Positions 1 through 6,230 of a stretch of 10,027 nucleotides of DNA are shown in pieces. This DNA is from Betaproteobacteria bacterium. Its GTDB lineage: Bacteria > Pseudomonadota > Gammaproteobacteria > Burkholderiales > SG8-41. The notes beneath the pieces were generated by a model. That model ran no database searches. It had not been told where the DNA came from and was given only the letters and a program-made list of their open reading frames with translations. The stretch is from positions 1-10,027 of the forward strand of contig JANXSE010000103.1 in NCBI GenBank assembly GCA_025356695.1, written 5' to 3'. The translations under genes were made by a program, and so were the position numbers. Within the stretch, counting starts at the first letter, position 1. Each line of letters starts with the position of its first letter.

Positions 1-249
1 AGCGTGCCTGGTTACGATTCGCGCGGCTGGTTCGGCTTCATTGCGCCGGCCGGCACGCCGCGCGAAATCGTCACGCTGCTCAACCAGGAGATCAACCGCG
101 CGATGTCGCTGCCCGATGTGAAGGACAAACTGACCTCGGCCGGCCTCTTCATCGTCAACGAGTCGCCCGAGTATTTCGCCTCGGTGCTGAAAAGCGATTA
201 CGCCAAATACGGCAAGCTGATCCGCGACATCAATTTCCAGCCGCAGTAG
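1..249 (+). CDS. Bug-family (TctC-like) tripartite tricarboxylate transporter substrate-binding protein, C-terminal part
   Basis: This is the 3' end of a gene that begins before the window; 82 residues and a TAG stop are visible. Periplasmic Bug receptors bind small carboxylates and related solutes and hand them to TctAB-type membrane partners. The visible part matches the last quarter of the family: the PGYDSRGWFGFIAPAGTP segment, equivalent to PGYEASAWFGAGMPKGSP in the receptor at 1660-2634, then the amphipathic helix with LNQEINRAM and the terminal segment in which a Tyr/Trp-Lys pair precedes the C-terminus (YAKYGKLIRD). The true start and signal peptide lie outside the window. An internal GTG at 4 is only the second visible codon and is not a credible start. 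The phosphoesterase gene starts 4 nt after the stop, so the two may be cotranscribed. The family is clear; the ligand is unknown. Confidence 0.9.
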   Translation, partial: SVPGYDSRGWFGFIAPAGTPREIVTLLNQEINRAMSLPDVKDKLTSAGLFIVNESPEYFASVLKSDYAKYGKLIRDINFQPQ

Positions 250-253
250 TCCG

Positions 254-1126
254 ATGCCGCGCGCGCTTCGGTTCTGCATTGCGCTGTACTGCGCCGGCGC
301 GGCCTTCGTTTGTGCCGCACAAGCATCCGCGCAAAAACTGCCGCGGCCCGATCACGTCGTCATCGTCACCGAGGAAAACCGCGCCTTTTCGCACATCATC
401 GGCAATATGGCGGCGCAGTACGTCAATGCACTGGCCAACCGCGGCGCGCTGTTTACGCAGTCGTTTGGTGTGGCGCACCCGAGTCAGCCGAATTACCTCG
501 CCTTGTTTGCCGGCTCGACGATGGGTGTGAACGATAATTCTTGTCCGTTCACGTTCAAGACTGAAAACCTGGCGAGCCTGCTGGCGCGCGCGGGTTTTAG
601 TTTCGCGACGTATTCCGAATCGATGCCCGCCGCCGGTTTCACTGGCTGCATGCAGGGCAACTATCAGCGCAAACACAATCCGATGGTCAACTGGCAGGGG
701 CATAACGTGGCGGCGTCGGCCAATCTGCGTTTCGCCGATTTCCCTGCCGACTACGCGAAACTGCCGACCGTTTCGCTGGTGGTGCCCGATCAATTCAACG
801 ACATGCACGACGGGCGCGAACCCGACACCATTATCCGCGGCGACCAGTGGTTGCGAAAAAACCTCGACGGTTACGTGCAGTGGGCGGAGAAGAACAACAG
901 CCTGCTGATTCTGACTTTCGACGAAGACGACGATAGCGAGGGCAACCGCATTGCGACGGTATTCGTCGGGCCGATGGTGAAGCAGGGCACCTACGCGCGG
1001 CGCATTGATCACTACAGCGTGCTGCGCACGCTGACCGAAATGTTCGGTTTGCCGGCAATCGGCCGCGCTGCCGCGGCGCAACCGATCATTGATGTCTGGA
1101 AAAGCGCGCCGGCCGCGGCGCGCTGA
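254..1126 (+). CDS. Exported acid phosphatase-like phosphoesterase (PF04185 family)
   Basis: The 290-residue product begins with a basic n-region, a hydrophobic stretch and an Ala-rich cleavage area (about residues 24-27), so it is probably Sec-exported. The core matches the alkaline-phosphatase-fold phosphoesterase family that includes acid phosphatases such as AcpA and SapM-like proteins. It has a metal-binding Glu-Asn near the start (EENRAF, residues 40-45), HPSQPNYLALFAGS at 75-88 holding the expected Ser/Thr nucleophile region, VPDQFNDMHDG at 178-187 and TFDEDDD at 221-227 with acidic metal ligands, and a late His in DHYSVLRTLTEMFG. It is short for the family, whose phospholipase C members are roughly twice as long, and resembles the compact acid phosphatase group. 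ATG at 254 is chosen because a signal peptide follows at once; no strong Shine-Dalgarno sequence is visible, which fits translational coupling to the receptor gene 4 nt upstream. The substrate is unknown (phosphomonoester or phosphoinositide-like are options). Confidence 0.87.
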   Translation: MPRALRFCIALYCAGAAFVCAAQASAQKLPRPDHVVIVTEENRAFSHIIGNMAAQYVNALANRGALFTQSFGVAHPSQPNYLALFAGSTMGVNDNSCPFTFKTENLASLLARAGFSFATYSESMPAAGFTGCMQGNYQRKHNPMVNWQGHNVAASANLRFADFPADYAKLPTVSLVVPDQFNDMHDGREPDTIIRGDQWLRKNLDGYVQWAEKNNSLLILTFDEDDDSEGNRIATVFVGPMVKQGTYARRIDHYSVLRTLTEMFGLPAIGRAAAAQPIIDVWKSAPAAAR

Positions 1127-1129
1127 GCG

Positions 1130-1639
1130 TTACTTCAGGCCGCCGGCGATTTTTTCGAGGCCGGCTTTGGCGCAACCTTCATCGGCACTGCCGCCGCCTT
1201 TTGCGCCGGGCGTGCCGGAAATGCCGATCGCGCCGACCAGCGTGTCGCCCGCGCGGATCGGCACGCCACCGGCGGCGGTGGTGATATTGGCCAGATGCAG
1301 CGTGCCGGCGCTGCCGGGATTGGCCACCGCGCCCTTGCCGTATTCGCTCGAGGGCATGTTGTAGGTCAGCGCAGTGTGCGCCTTGCGCAGGCTGTGCTCG
1401 ACGCTGTGCGGGCTGGCACCATCGTCGCGCAGGCTGACCACTACCCGGTCGGCACGATCCAGTATGGTGATGGTAACGACGCTGCCGTGCGCGCGACAGG
1501 CGGCGAGCGCCGCCTGCGCAACGATCAGCGCAGCGTCCACACCGATCTGGCGTTCGCTGACGAGCGTGTCGGCGGACAGCGCACTGCCTGAAACAAGCGC
1601 ACTGGCCAGCGCCAGCGCTTTCAATCGTGCGGTTTTCAT
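1130..1639 (-). CDS. Exported GlcG/HbpS-like (DUF336) protein, heme-binding family
   Basis: The product has 169 residues. The frame stays open upstream to 1882, but the start is set at the ATG at 1639: AGGAGA lies about 8 nt before it and a signal peptide follows directly (Lys/Arg n-region, hydrophobic ALALASALVSG, cleavage near SALSA). The mature part has the GlcG/HbpS pattern: an N-terminal helix with ALIVAQAALAACRAHG, a beta strand VVTITILDRADRVVVSLRDDGA at residues 54-75, KAHTALTY at 87-94, and the C-terminal GGVPIRAGDTLVGAIGISG with a following acidic Asp-Glu pair. HbpS of Streptomyces is an extracellular heme-binding sensor accessory; GlcG belongs to glycolate loci, and its role is unsettled. 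The gene begins 20 nt after the stop of the Bug receptor at 1660-2634, so it is probably the last gene of that unit. Its stop lies 3 nt from the convergent phosphoesterase stop. Heme binding is inferred from family only. Confidence 0.85.
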   Translation of the reverse strand: MKTARLKALALASALVSGSALSADTLVSERQIGVDAALIVAQAALAACRAHGSVVTITILDRADRVVVSLRDDGASPHSVEHSLRKAHTALTYNMPSSEYGKGAVANPGSAGTLHLANITTAAGGVPIRAGDTLVGAIGISGTPGAKGGGSADEGCAKAGLEKIAGGLK

Positions 1640-1659
1640 GTCTTGATCTCCTCTTGAAT

Positions 1660-2634
1660 TTATTCGACGCGGGCGCCGGAACTCTTCACGACCTTCGCCC
1701 ATTTTTCGGTTTCGGCGGCGTGTATCGCACCGAACTCCGCGGGTGTGCCGATCAACGGCTCGCCGCCGAGTTCGGCCAGACGCGCGCGCGTTTTCGGTTC
1801 GGCGAGGATGGCGTTGAATTCGCGGTTGAGCCTGGCGATGTTCGCCGCCGGCGAACCTTTCGGCATGCCGGCACCAAACCACGCGCTGGCTTCGTAACCC
1901 GGCACGGTCTCGGCGACGGTCGGCACGTCGGGCAGCTGTGCCGAACGTTTCGCCGTGGTGACGCCGAGCGCGCGCAGCTTGCCGCCTTTGATAAATTCGA
2001 TGGAGGAAGGCATGTTGTCGAACATGACGTGCACCTGCCCGCCGATCAGGTCGGGGAAAGCCGGTCCCGCGCCCTTGTACGGCACATGCGTCATCTCGAT
2101 GCCGGTCATCGATTTGAACAGCTCGCCCGACAGATGCACCGAAGTGCCGCTGCCCGACGAGGCGAGGATCACCTTGCCCGGGTTGGCTTTGACGTGGCTG
2201 ATGAATTCCGCCACAGTTTTCACCGGCAGTGAATTGGTGACCTCCATCACATTGGGAACGCGGATGATGCCGGCTACCGGCGCGTAATCGCGCAGAAAGT
2301 CGAACGGCAGCTTCGTGTAGAGCGTCGCATTGATGGCGTTGGCCGGATTCACCAGCAGGAGCGTGTAACCGTCGGGCTGTGCCTTCAACGCAATGTCGGT
2401 GCCGATGTTGTTGCCGGCGCCACCGCGGTTGTCGACGACCACCTGCTGACCGACGCGTTCCGACAAACGCTGCGCCATGATGCGCGCCAGGATGTCGGTG
2501 GTGCCGCCCGGCGGATAGGGCACGACCCAGCGGATGGTGCGCGAGGGATAGCTGTCTTCGGCGGCGTGGGCCGGCAATGCAGTGAGCAGGGCCGGCAAAA
2601 ACGTGACTGCAAGCGAAACGAAAATCGAGCGCAT
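1660..2634 (-). CDS. Bug-family (TctC-like) periplasmic solute-binding protein
   Basis: The 324-residue product is the usual length for the family. The start at 2634 is preferred over an upstream in-frame codon at 2697 because GGGAGG sits 6 nt before it and a clean signal peptide follows (MRSIFVSLAV, cleavage after PAHA near residue 24). Family landmarks appear in order: YPSRTIRWVVPYPPGGTTD (residues 29-47) with the ligand-loop Gly-Gly and Asp; VDNRGGAGNNIGTD (67-80); a PDGYTLLL strand; LYTKLPFDFLRDYAPV; SSGSGTSVHLSGELFK; MTHVPYKGAGPAFPDLIGGQ; and RALGVTTAKRSAQLPDVPTV. Bug proteins bind carboxylates, amides or vitamins in the periplasm. No TctA or TctB membrane gene is in this window, so this is an orphan receptor, as is common in Burkholderiales. 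It lies between the SDR (100 nt upstream) and the GlcG-like gene (20 nt downstream) on the same strand. The ligand is unknown. Confidence 0.93.
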   Translation of the reverse strand: MRSIFVSLAVTFLPALLTALPAHAAEDSYPSRTIRWVVPYPPGGTTDILARIMAQRLSERVGQQVVVDNRGGAGNNIGTDIALKAQPDGYTLLLVNPANAINATLYTKLPFDFLRDYAPVAGIIRVPNVMEVTNSLPVKTVAEFISHVKANPGKVILASSGSGTSVHLSGELFKSMTGIEMTHVPYKGAGPAFPDLIGGQVHVMFDNMPSSIEFIKGGKLRALGVTTAKRSAQLPDVPTVAETVPGYEASAWFGAGMPKGSPAANIARLNREFNAILAEPKTRARLAELGGEPLIGTPAEFGAIHAAETEKWAKVVKSSGARVE

Positions 2635-2680
2635 GGTGGTCCTCCCGGTTGGTGGCGCCGCCGTTTGGTTTTTATTGCGT

Positions 2681-2713
2681 GCGCCGGTGCTTATCATGAC
2701 ACAAAGCCGGCGC
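2681..2713. repeat. Inverted repeat in the SDR-Bug intergenic gap
   Basis: GCGCCGG at 2681-2687 pairs perfectly with CCGGCGC at 2707-2713 around a 19-nt AT-richer centre. It sits in the 100-nt gap between the SDR stop and the Bug receptor start. No T-tract follows on the minus strand (the next bases are ACGCAATAAAAA), so it does not look like an intrinsic terminator of the SDR gene. It could attenuate or stabilise mRNA between the two genes, be a regulator site, or be a chance pairing in GC-rich DNA. Confidence 0.3.
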
Positions 2714-2734
2714 GGGCGGCGCGGCGGGCATGCC

Positions 2735-3481
2735 TCAGTTGTTCATGTAAAAACCGCCGTTGACGTGGATCGTCTGGCCGGTGATGTAACGACCCTGCGC
2801 CCCGCACAGCAGTTTGATCATGGCGGTGACTTCGCCGATTTCAGCGAAGCGTCCAGCCGGGATCTGTTTCATGTCGAAGGTCAGCGGCGTGCTGCGTTCG
2901 GTGTTGACCGGGCCGGGCGCGACACAGTTGACATTGATGTTGTGCGCGGCGAATTCCTGCGCCAGCGCGCGGGTGAGGCCGGCCAGGCCGGCCTTGGCCG
3001 CCGAAGTCGGTGCACGCCGCCACAACGGCAGATGCCCCGCCGCACCGCCCATGTTGATGACGCTGCCGCCGCCGGCCTTGAGCATTTCGGGCAGGCAGGC
3101 CTGCGTGCAGTGAAAGGCGCCGTCGAGCACCACGGCGATCGTCTTGTGCCATTCTTCCGGCGTGATTTCAAGAAACGGTTTGACCACGTGTACCACCGCG
3201 CCGTTGACGAGGATGTCGATGCGGCCAAAGGCCTCGACTGTGGCCTGCACCATCTGTTTGACGGCGACGGGATCGGTGACATCGCCGACATGGCTGATGG
3301 CGCGGCCGCCGGCGGTTTTGATTTCGGCGACGAGCGCGGCGAGTTCGGATTGAGAGCCGCGCGAATTGATGCACACTGCGGCGCCGGCCGCCGCCATGTC
3401 CAGCGCCAGCGCGCGGCCGATGTTGCGCGCGCCGCCAGTGATGACTGCCACTTTTCCTGTGAACTCTCCTGTGCCGCTCAT
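2735..3481 (-). CDS. SDR-family oxidoreductase with a non-canonical active site
   Basis: The 248-residue Rossmann protein is of classical SDR length. The start at 3481 has GGGGAG 8 nt upstream. The N-terminal cofactor motif is TGGARNIG (residues 15-22), a known variant of TGxxxGxG. GDVTD (66-70) matches the adenine-binding Asp region and ILVNGAV (90-96) replaces the usual NNAG. Further matches are AKAGLAGLTRALAQEF (162-177), VNCVAPGPVNT (184-194) and the C-terminal YITGQTIHVNGG. Catalysis normally uses Asn-Ser-Tyr-Lys. Here the Lys is present (K163), but the Tyr position is T159, the Ser position is G146 (INMGG) and the Asn position is V118 (AVVLDG). No other Tyr lies near, so it is either a redox-silent or re-purposed SDR or a divergent subfamily. 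It is divergent from the aldolase gene and probably leads the minus-strand unit with the Bug receptor and the GlcG-like gene. Its substrate is unknown; automated labels such as 3-oxoacyl-ACP reductase would be unsafe. Confidence 0.92.
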   Translation of the reverse strand: MSGTGEFTGKVAVITGGARNIGRALALDMAAAGAAVCINSRGSQSELAALVAEIKTAGGRAISHVGDVTDPVAVKQMVQATVEAFGRIDILVNGAVVHVVKPFLEITPEEWHKTIAVVLDGAFHCTQACLPEMLKAGGGSVINMGGAAGHLPLWRRAPTSAAKAGLAGLTRALAQEFAAHNINVNCVAPGPVNTERSTPLTFDMKQIPAGRFAEIGEVTAMIKLLCGAQGRYITGQTIHVNGGFYMNN

Positions 3482-3515
3482 GCTCTGCGCTCCCCGTATC
3501 GCCTGACGAGCGGTG

Positions 3516-3521
3516 ATTCTA
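3516..3521 (-). promoter_or_regulatory. Possible -10 element for the SDR unit
   Basis: Reading the minus strand, TAGAAT (5 of 6 to TATAAT) lies 35 nt before the SDR start codon. No recognisable -35 hexamer is found 16-18 nt upstream of it, so activation by a regulator or a chance match are both possible. The rest of the 147-bp gap holds the aldolase promoter candidate and two Shine-Dalgarno sites. Confidence 0.25.
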
Positions 3522-3553
3522 CGTTGATTCGGCAGCGGTCGGCGTTGTCGGTT

Positions 3554-3582
3554 TTGCGCCGTGCGCCCGTCCGGTTGATAAT
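3554..3582 (+). promoter_or_regulatory. Candidate sigma70 promoter of the aldolase operon
   Basis: GATAAT at 3577-3582 (5 of 6 to the -10 consensus) has TTGCGC at 3554-3559 exactly 17 nt upstream (3 of 6 to the -35 consensus). The predicted start near 3589 would give an untranslated leader of about 40 nt, containing AAGGAG at 3617-3622. An inverted pair, TTTGCG at 3553-3558 and CGCAAA at 3590-3595, brackets the -10; this is the position expected of a repressor operator. Confidence 0.4.
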
Positions 3583-3628
3583 ACGCGTTCGCAAATTTGA
3601 GCCCGCTCGTCAAACGAAGGAGCAGCAG

Positions 3629-4408
3629 ATGAACATGATGATAGATCCTCTCGGTGTGCCGTCCCTGCAGGAGCGTGTCAGTGCTGAAGAATGGGAGTGG
3701 CGCGTCAATCTCGCCGCCTGTTACCGGCTGGCCGCGCATTTCCGCATGACCGACCTGATCTACACGCACATCTCGGCGCGCGTGCCCGGCGAGCCGCATC
3801 ATTTTCTGATCAACGCCTTCGGTTTGTTGTGGGACGAAATTACCGCATCGAACCTGGTCAAGGTCACTGCTGACGGCGAAATCGTCGATGACCCGACCGG
3901 CCTTGGCATCAATGCGGCGGGTTACGTCATTCACAGCGCCGTGCACCGCGGCCGGCCCGAAATCAATTGCGTCATTCATACGCATACTGCCGCCGGTGTC
4001 GGCGTTTCCGCGCAGGAGCACGGCCTGCTGCCGATTTCGCAGCACGCCATGCGGCTCACCGGCAACGTCGGTTATCACGATTACGAAGGCGTGGCGCTCG
4101 ATCTCGATGAACAGCAGCGCCTGATCGCAGACCTCGGCACGCGCATGACCATGATTCTCTGCAATCACGGCTTGTTGTCCTGTGGCACCACGGTGCGCCA
4201 GGCCTTCGATTACATGTATTACCTCGAACGCGCCTGCCAGGCGCAGATCAGCGCGCTGGCCGGCGGTTCGAAGTTGCGCATGCCGCCGCCTGAGGTTGCC
4301 GAAAAAGTCGCGCGCCAGTTCGAGCGCCCCGGCTATCAGGAGAAAAAAGGCGAGTGGCGCGCGCTGTTGCGCATGCTCGACCGCACGCAACCGTCTTACA
4401 AGCAGTAA
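3629..4408 (+). CDS. Class II aldolase/adducin-family protein
   Basis: The 259-residue product starts at ATG 3629, with AAGGAG at 3617-3622 and a 6-nt spacer. The same frame is open far upstream through the antisense of the SDR, but nothing there looks coded. Family features are THISARVPG (residues 46-54), INAFGLLWDEITASNLVKV (61-79), the zinc-binding pair HTH (H117 and H119) and the third zinc ligand in CNHGLLS (H180). The C-terminal helix YYLERACQAQ is typical of proteobacterial aldolase/adducin members. The catalytic Glu of fuculose-1-phosphate aldolase, four residues before a conserved His, aligns with G98 (GYVIH). The classical retro-aldol mechanism may therefore not apply; related proteins include decarboxylases acting on dihydroxyphthalate-type acids. 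It is first in the plus-strand operon, 10 nt before the ABC exporter and divergent from the SDR. Substrate not assignable. Confidence 0.9.
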   Translation: MNMMIDPLGVPSLQERVSAEEWEWRVNLAACYRLAAHFRMTDLIYTHISARVPGEPHHFLINAFGLLWDEITASNLVKVTADGEIVDDPTGLGINAAGYVIHSAVHRGRPEINCVIHTHTAAGVGVSAQEHGLLPISQHAMRLTGNVGYHDYEGVALDLDEQQRLIADLGTRMTMILCNHGLLSCGTTVRQAFDYMYYLERACQAQISALAGGSKLRMPPPEVAEKVARQFERPGYQEKKGEWRALLRMLDRTQPSYKQ

Positions 4409-4418
4409 GGACGATGGA

Positions 4419-6212
4419 GTGAGCGGTGAGGCGGAAGGCAGGCCGGAGGCACAGCGGTCGTCGCTTGCGCACCTGAGGCGCCTGTGGCGTTTCGTCGCGC
4501 CGTACCGCGGACGCGTGCTCATCGCGCTCTTTGCGCTGATGACGGCGGCGGGCTGCGTGCTGGCGCTTGGTCAGGGCCTGCGCCATGTCATCGACGCCGG
4601 TTTCGGCAGCCGCGATCCGCAGTTGCTCAACGCTGCGCTGGCCGCAGTGGTGGCGGTGGCGATCCTGCTGGCCGTCGCGACGTGGACGCGTTTTTATCTG
4701 ATGATGAGCGTGGGCGAGCGCATCATCGCCGATTTGCGCTGCGCGGCCTTCGCCCACGTGCTGACGCTGTCGCCATCCTTCTTCGATGTCTCGCGCACCG
4801 GCGAGATTTCCTCGCGCATCACCAACGATACCGAACAGATCCGCCAGGTCATCGGTTTCGGTTTTTCGATGTTTCTCAGGAACGGCTTGATGATGCTGGG
4901 TGCGCTGGCGATGCTGTTCGCCACCAGCGTCAAACTCGCCGCGCTGATCGTGCTCGGTGTGCCGGCGACACTCATCCCGATCCTGCTGATGGGGCGGCGC
5001 GTGCGCCGTCTCTCCCGCGCCAATCAGGACCGCGTCGCCGACGTCACCGCGCACATCGACGAATCGCTGCACGAAATCCGTACCGTGCAGGCGTACCGCC
5101 ATGAAGGCCGCACGCGCGATCATTTCTTTGCCGCCGCGGAAGCCGCTTACCTGACAGGTGTTGACCGCGTACGCGTCAAGGCGTGGCTGATTTCGCTGGT
5201 GATGCTGATCGGTTTCTGCGCAGTCGGCGTGATTCTGTGGATCGGCGGGCATGACGTGTTCGAAGGGCGGCTCACCGCTGGCGAGTTGTCGGCCTTCGTG
5301 TTCTATGCGGGCATTGTCGCGGCGAGCGCCGGCGTGGTGTCCGAGGTGTGGGGCGAAATCCAGCGTGCATCCGGCGCCACCGAACGCCTGATGGAATTGC
5401 TCGACGAAAAACCTGCACTGACAGTTGCACAACCGCCGCTGCAGTTGCCGGAACGCATCAATGGAACAATCCGTTTCGACGAAATCGTATTCGCCTATCC
5501 GACGCGGCCGGAGACGGTCGCTGCAGGTCCGTTGTCGTTTTCGGTCGATCCGGGTGAACGCGTCGCGCTGGTCGGACCGTCGGGCGCGGGAAAATCGACC
5601 TTGTTTGCGCTGTTGCTGCGCTTCTACGATCCGCAATCGGGACGCGTTCTGATTGATGGCGCCGACCTCCACCACTGCGAACCGCACGATCTGCGCCGCG
5701 CCATCGCACTGGTACCGCAGGATCCGGTGATTTTTGCCACGAGTGTTACCGAGAACGTGCGCTTCGGCCGGCCCGCTGCGAGCGCCGAAGACGTGCGTGA
5801 AGCCTGCGTTGCCGCGCACGCACTTGAATTCATCGAACGCCTGCCGCAGGGTTTCGACACCGAACTCGGCGAGCGCGGCGTGCGTTTGTCCGGCGGACAG
5901 CGCCAGCGCCTGTCGATTGCGCGCGCGCTGCTGGCCGACCGCCCGATTCTGCTGCTCGACGAAGCAACCAGTTCGCTCGATGCCGAATCCGAACGCCATG
6001 TGGCTGCCGCACTCGAGCGTCTCGAACGCGGCCGTACCACGCTGGTGATCGCGCACCGTTTGGCCACCGTGCGCACGGCCGATCGCATCATCGTCATGGA
6101 GCACGGCCGTATCCATTCGATGGGCACGCATGAAGAACTGATCCGCGCCGACGGACTCTACGCGCATCTGGCGCGGCTGCAGTTTGTCGGCGAAGGCGAG
6201 TTGATCAAATAA
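4419..6212 (+). CDS. ABC exporter half-transporter (MsbA-like, TMD-NBD fusion)
   Basis: The 597-residue product is normal length for a type IV ABC exporter half-transporter, which works as a homo- or heterodimer in the inner membrane. The GTG at 4419 is chosen as start because AAGGA at 4407-4411 is 7 nt upstream; longer in-frame starts (from 4182) would lie wholly inside the aldolase gene. The transmembrane domain spans about residues 33-310, with hydrophobic segments near 33-55, 70-90, 150-170, 171-192, 255-277 and 288-308. It includes SRTGEISSRITNDTEQIR, characteristic of MsbA-like proteins. The nucleotide-binding domain is complete: Walker A GPSGAGKST (386-394), Q-loop Q434, signature LSGGQ (490-494), Walker B ILLLDE (510-515), D-loop SSLD and switch H546. 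It lies 10 nt after the aldolase stop and 18 nt before the hydrolase, so cotranscription is likely. Cargo is unknown; MsbA, multidrug-like and peptide exporters share this architecture. Confidence 0.95.
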   Translation: MSGEAEGRPEAQRSSLAHLRRLWRFVAPYRGRVLIALFALMTAAGCVLALGQGLRHVIDAGFGSRDPQLLNAALAAVVAVAILLAVATWTRFYLMMSVGERIIADLRCAAFAHVLTLSPSFFDVSRTGEISSRITNDTEQIRQVIGFGFSMFLRNGLMMLGALAMLFATSVKLAALIVLGVPATLIPILLMGRRVRRLSRANQDRVADVTAHIDESLHEIRTVQAYRHEGRTRDHFFAAAEAAYLTGVDRVRVKAWLISLVMLIGFCAVGVILWIGGHDVFEGRLTAGELSAFVFYAGIVAASAGVVSEVWGEIQRASGATERLMELLDEKPALTVAQPPLQLPERINGTIRFDEIVFAYPTRPETVAAGPLSFSVDPGERVALVGPSGAGKSTLFALLLRFYDPQSGRVLIDGADLHHCEPHDLRRAIALVPQDPVIFATSVTENVRFGRPAASAEDVREACVAAHALEFIERLPQGFDTELGERGVRLSGGQRQRLSIARALLADRPILLLDEATSSLDAESERHVAAALERLERGRTTLVIAHRLATVRTADRIIVMEHGRIHSMGTHEELIRADGLYAHLARLQFVGEGELIK

Positions 6213-6230
6213 TCAAGGGGAGAACGCGCA

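Noticed and set aside
230..1081. 283-residue open frame antisense to the phosphoesterase
   Set aside because: The composition is Arg/His/Val-rich with no recognisable motif; the sense frame has signal peptide and phosphoesterase motifs.
1627..2232. Plus-strand 201-residue frame opposite the Bug receptor
   Set aside because: It is a shadow of the minus-strand receptor gene with no motifs and Arg/His-rich composition.
2582..3628. Long upstream extension of the aldolase frame on the plus strand
   Set aside because: It runs antisense to the SDR, has no family similarity by eye, and the ATG at 3629 has a strong Shine-Dalgarno site.
4182..4418. Longer start for the ABC exporter inside the aldolase gene
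   Set aside because: The extra 79 residues are Arg/Ser/Ala/Cys-rich out-of-frame aldolase sequence; GTG at 4419 has a ribosome site and is followed by a normal exporter N-terminus.
3482..4522. N-terminal extension of the SDR frame on the minus strand, antisense to the aldolase
   Set aside because: The extension is low-complexity Arg/Gly/His-rich sequence; the SDR fold starts properly at 3481 with GGGGAG upstream.
4248..6167. 639-residue open frame antisense to the ABC exporter
   Set aside because: It is rich in Arg, His and Gln with no domain pattern, the usual complement of a GC-rich gene; the sense strand encodes a complete ABC transporter with all motifs.
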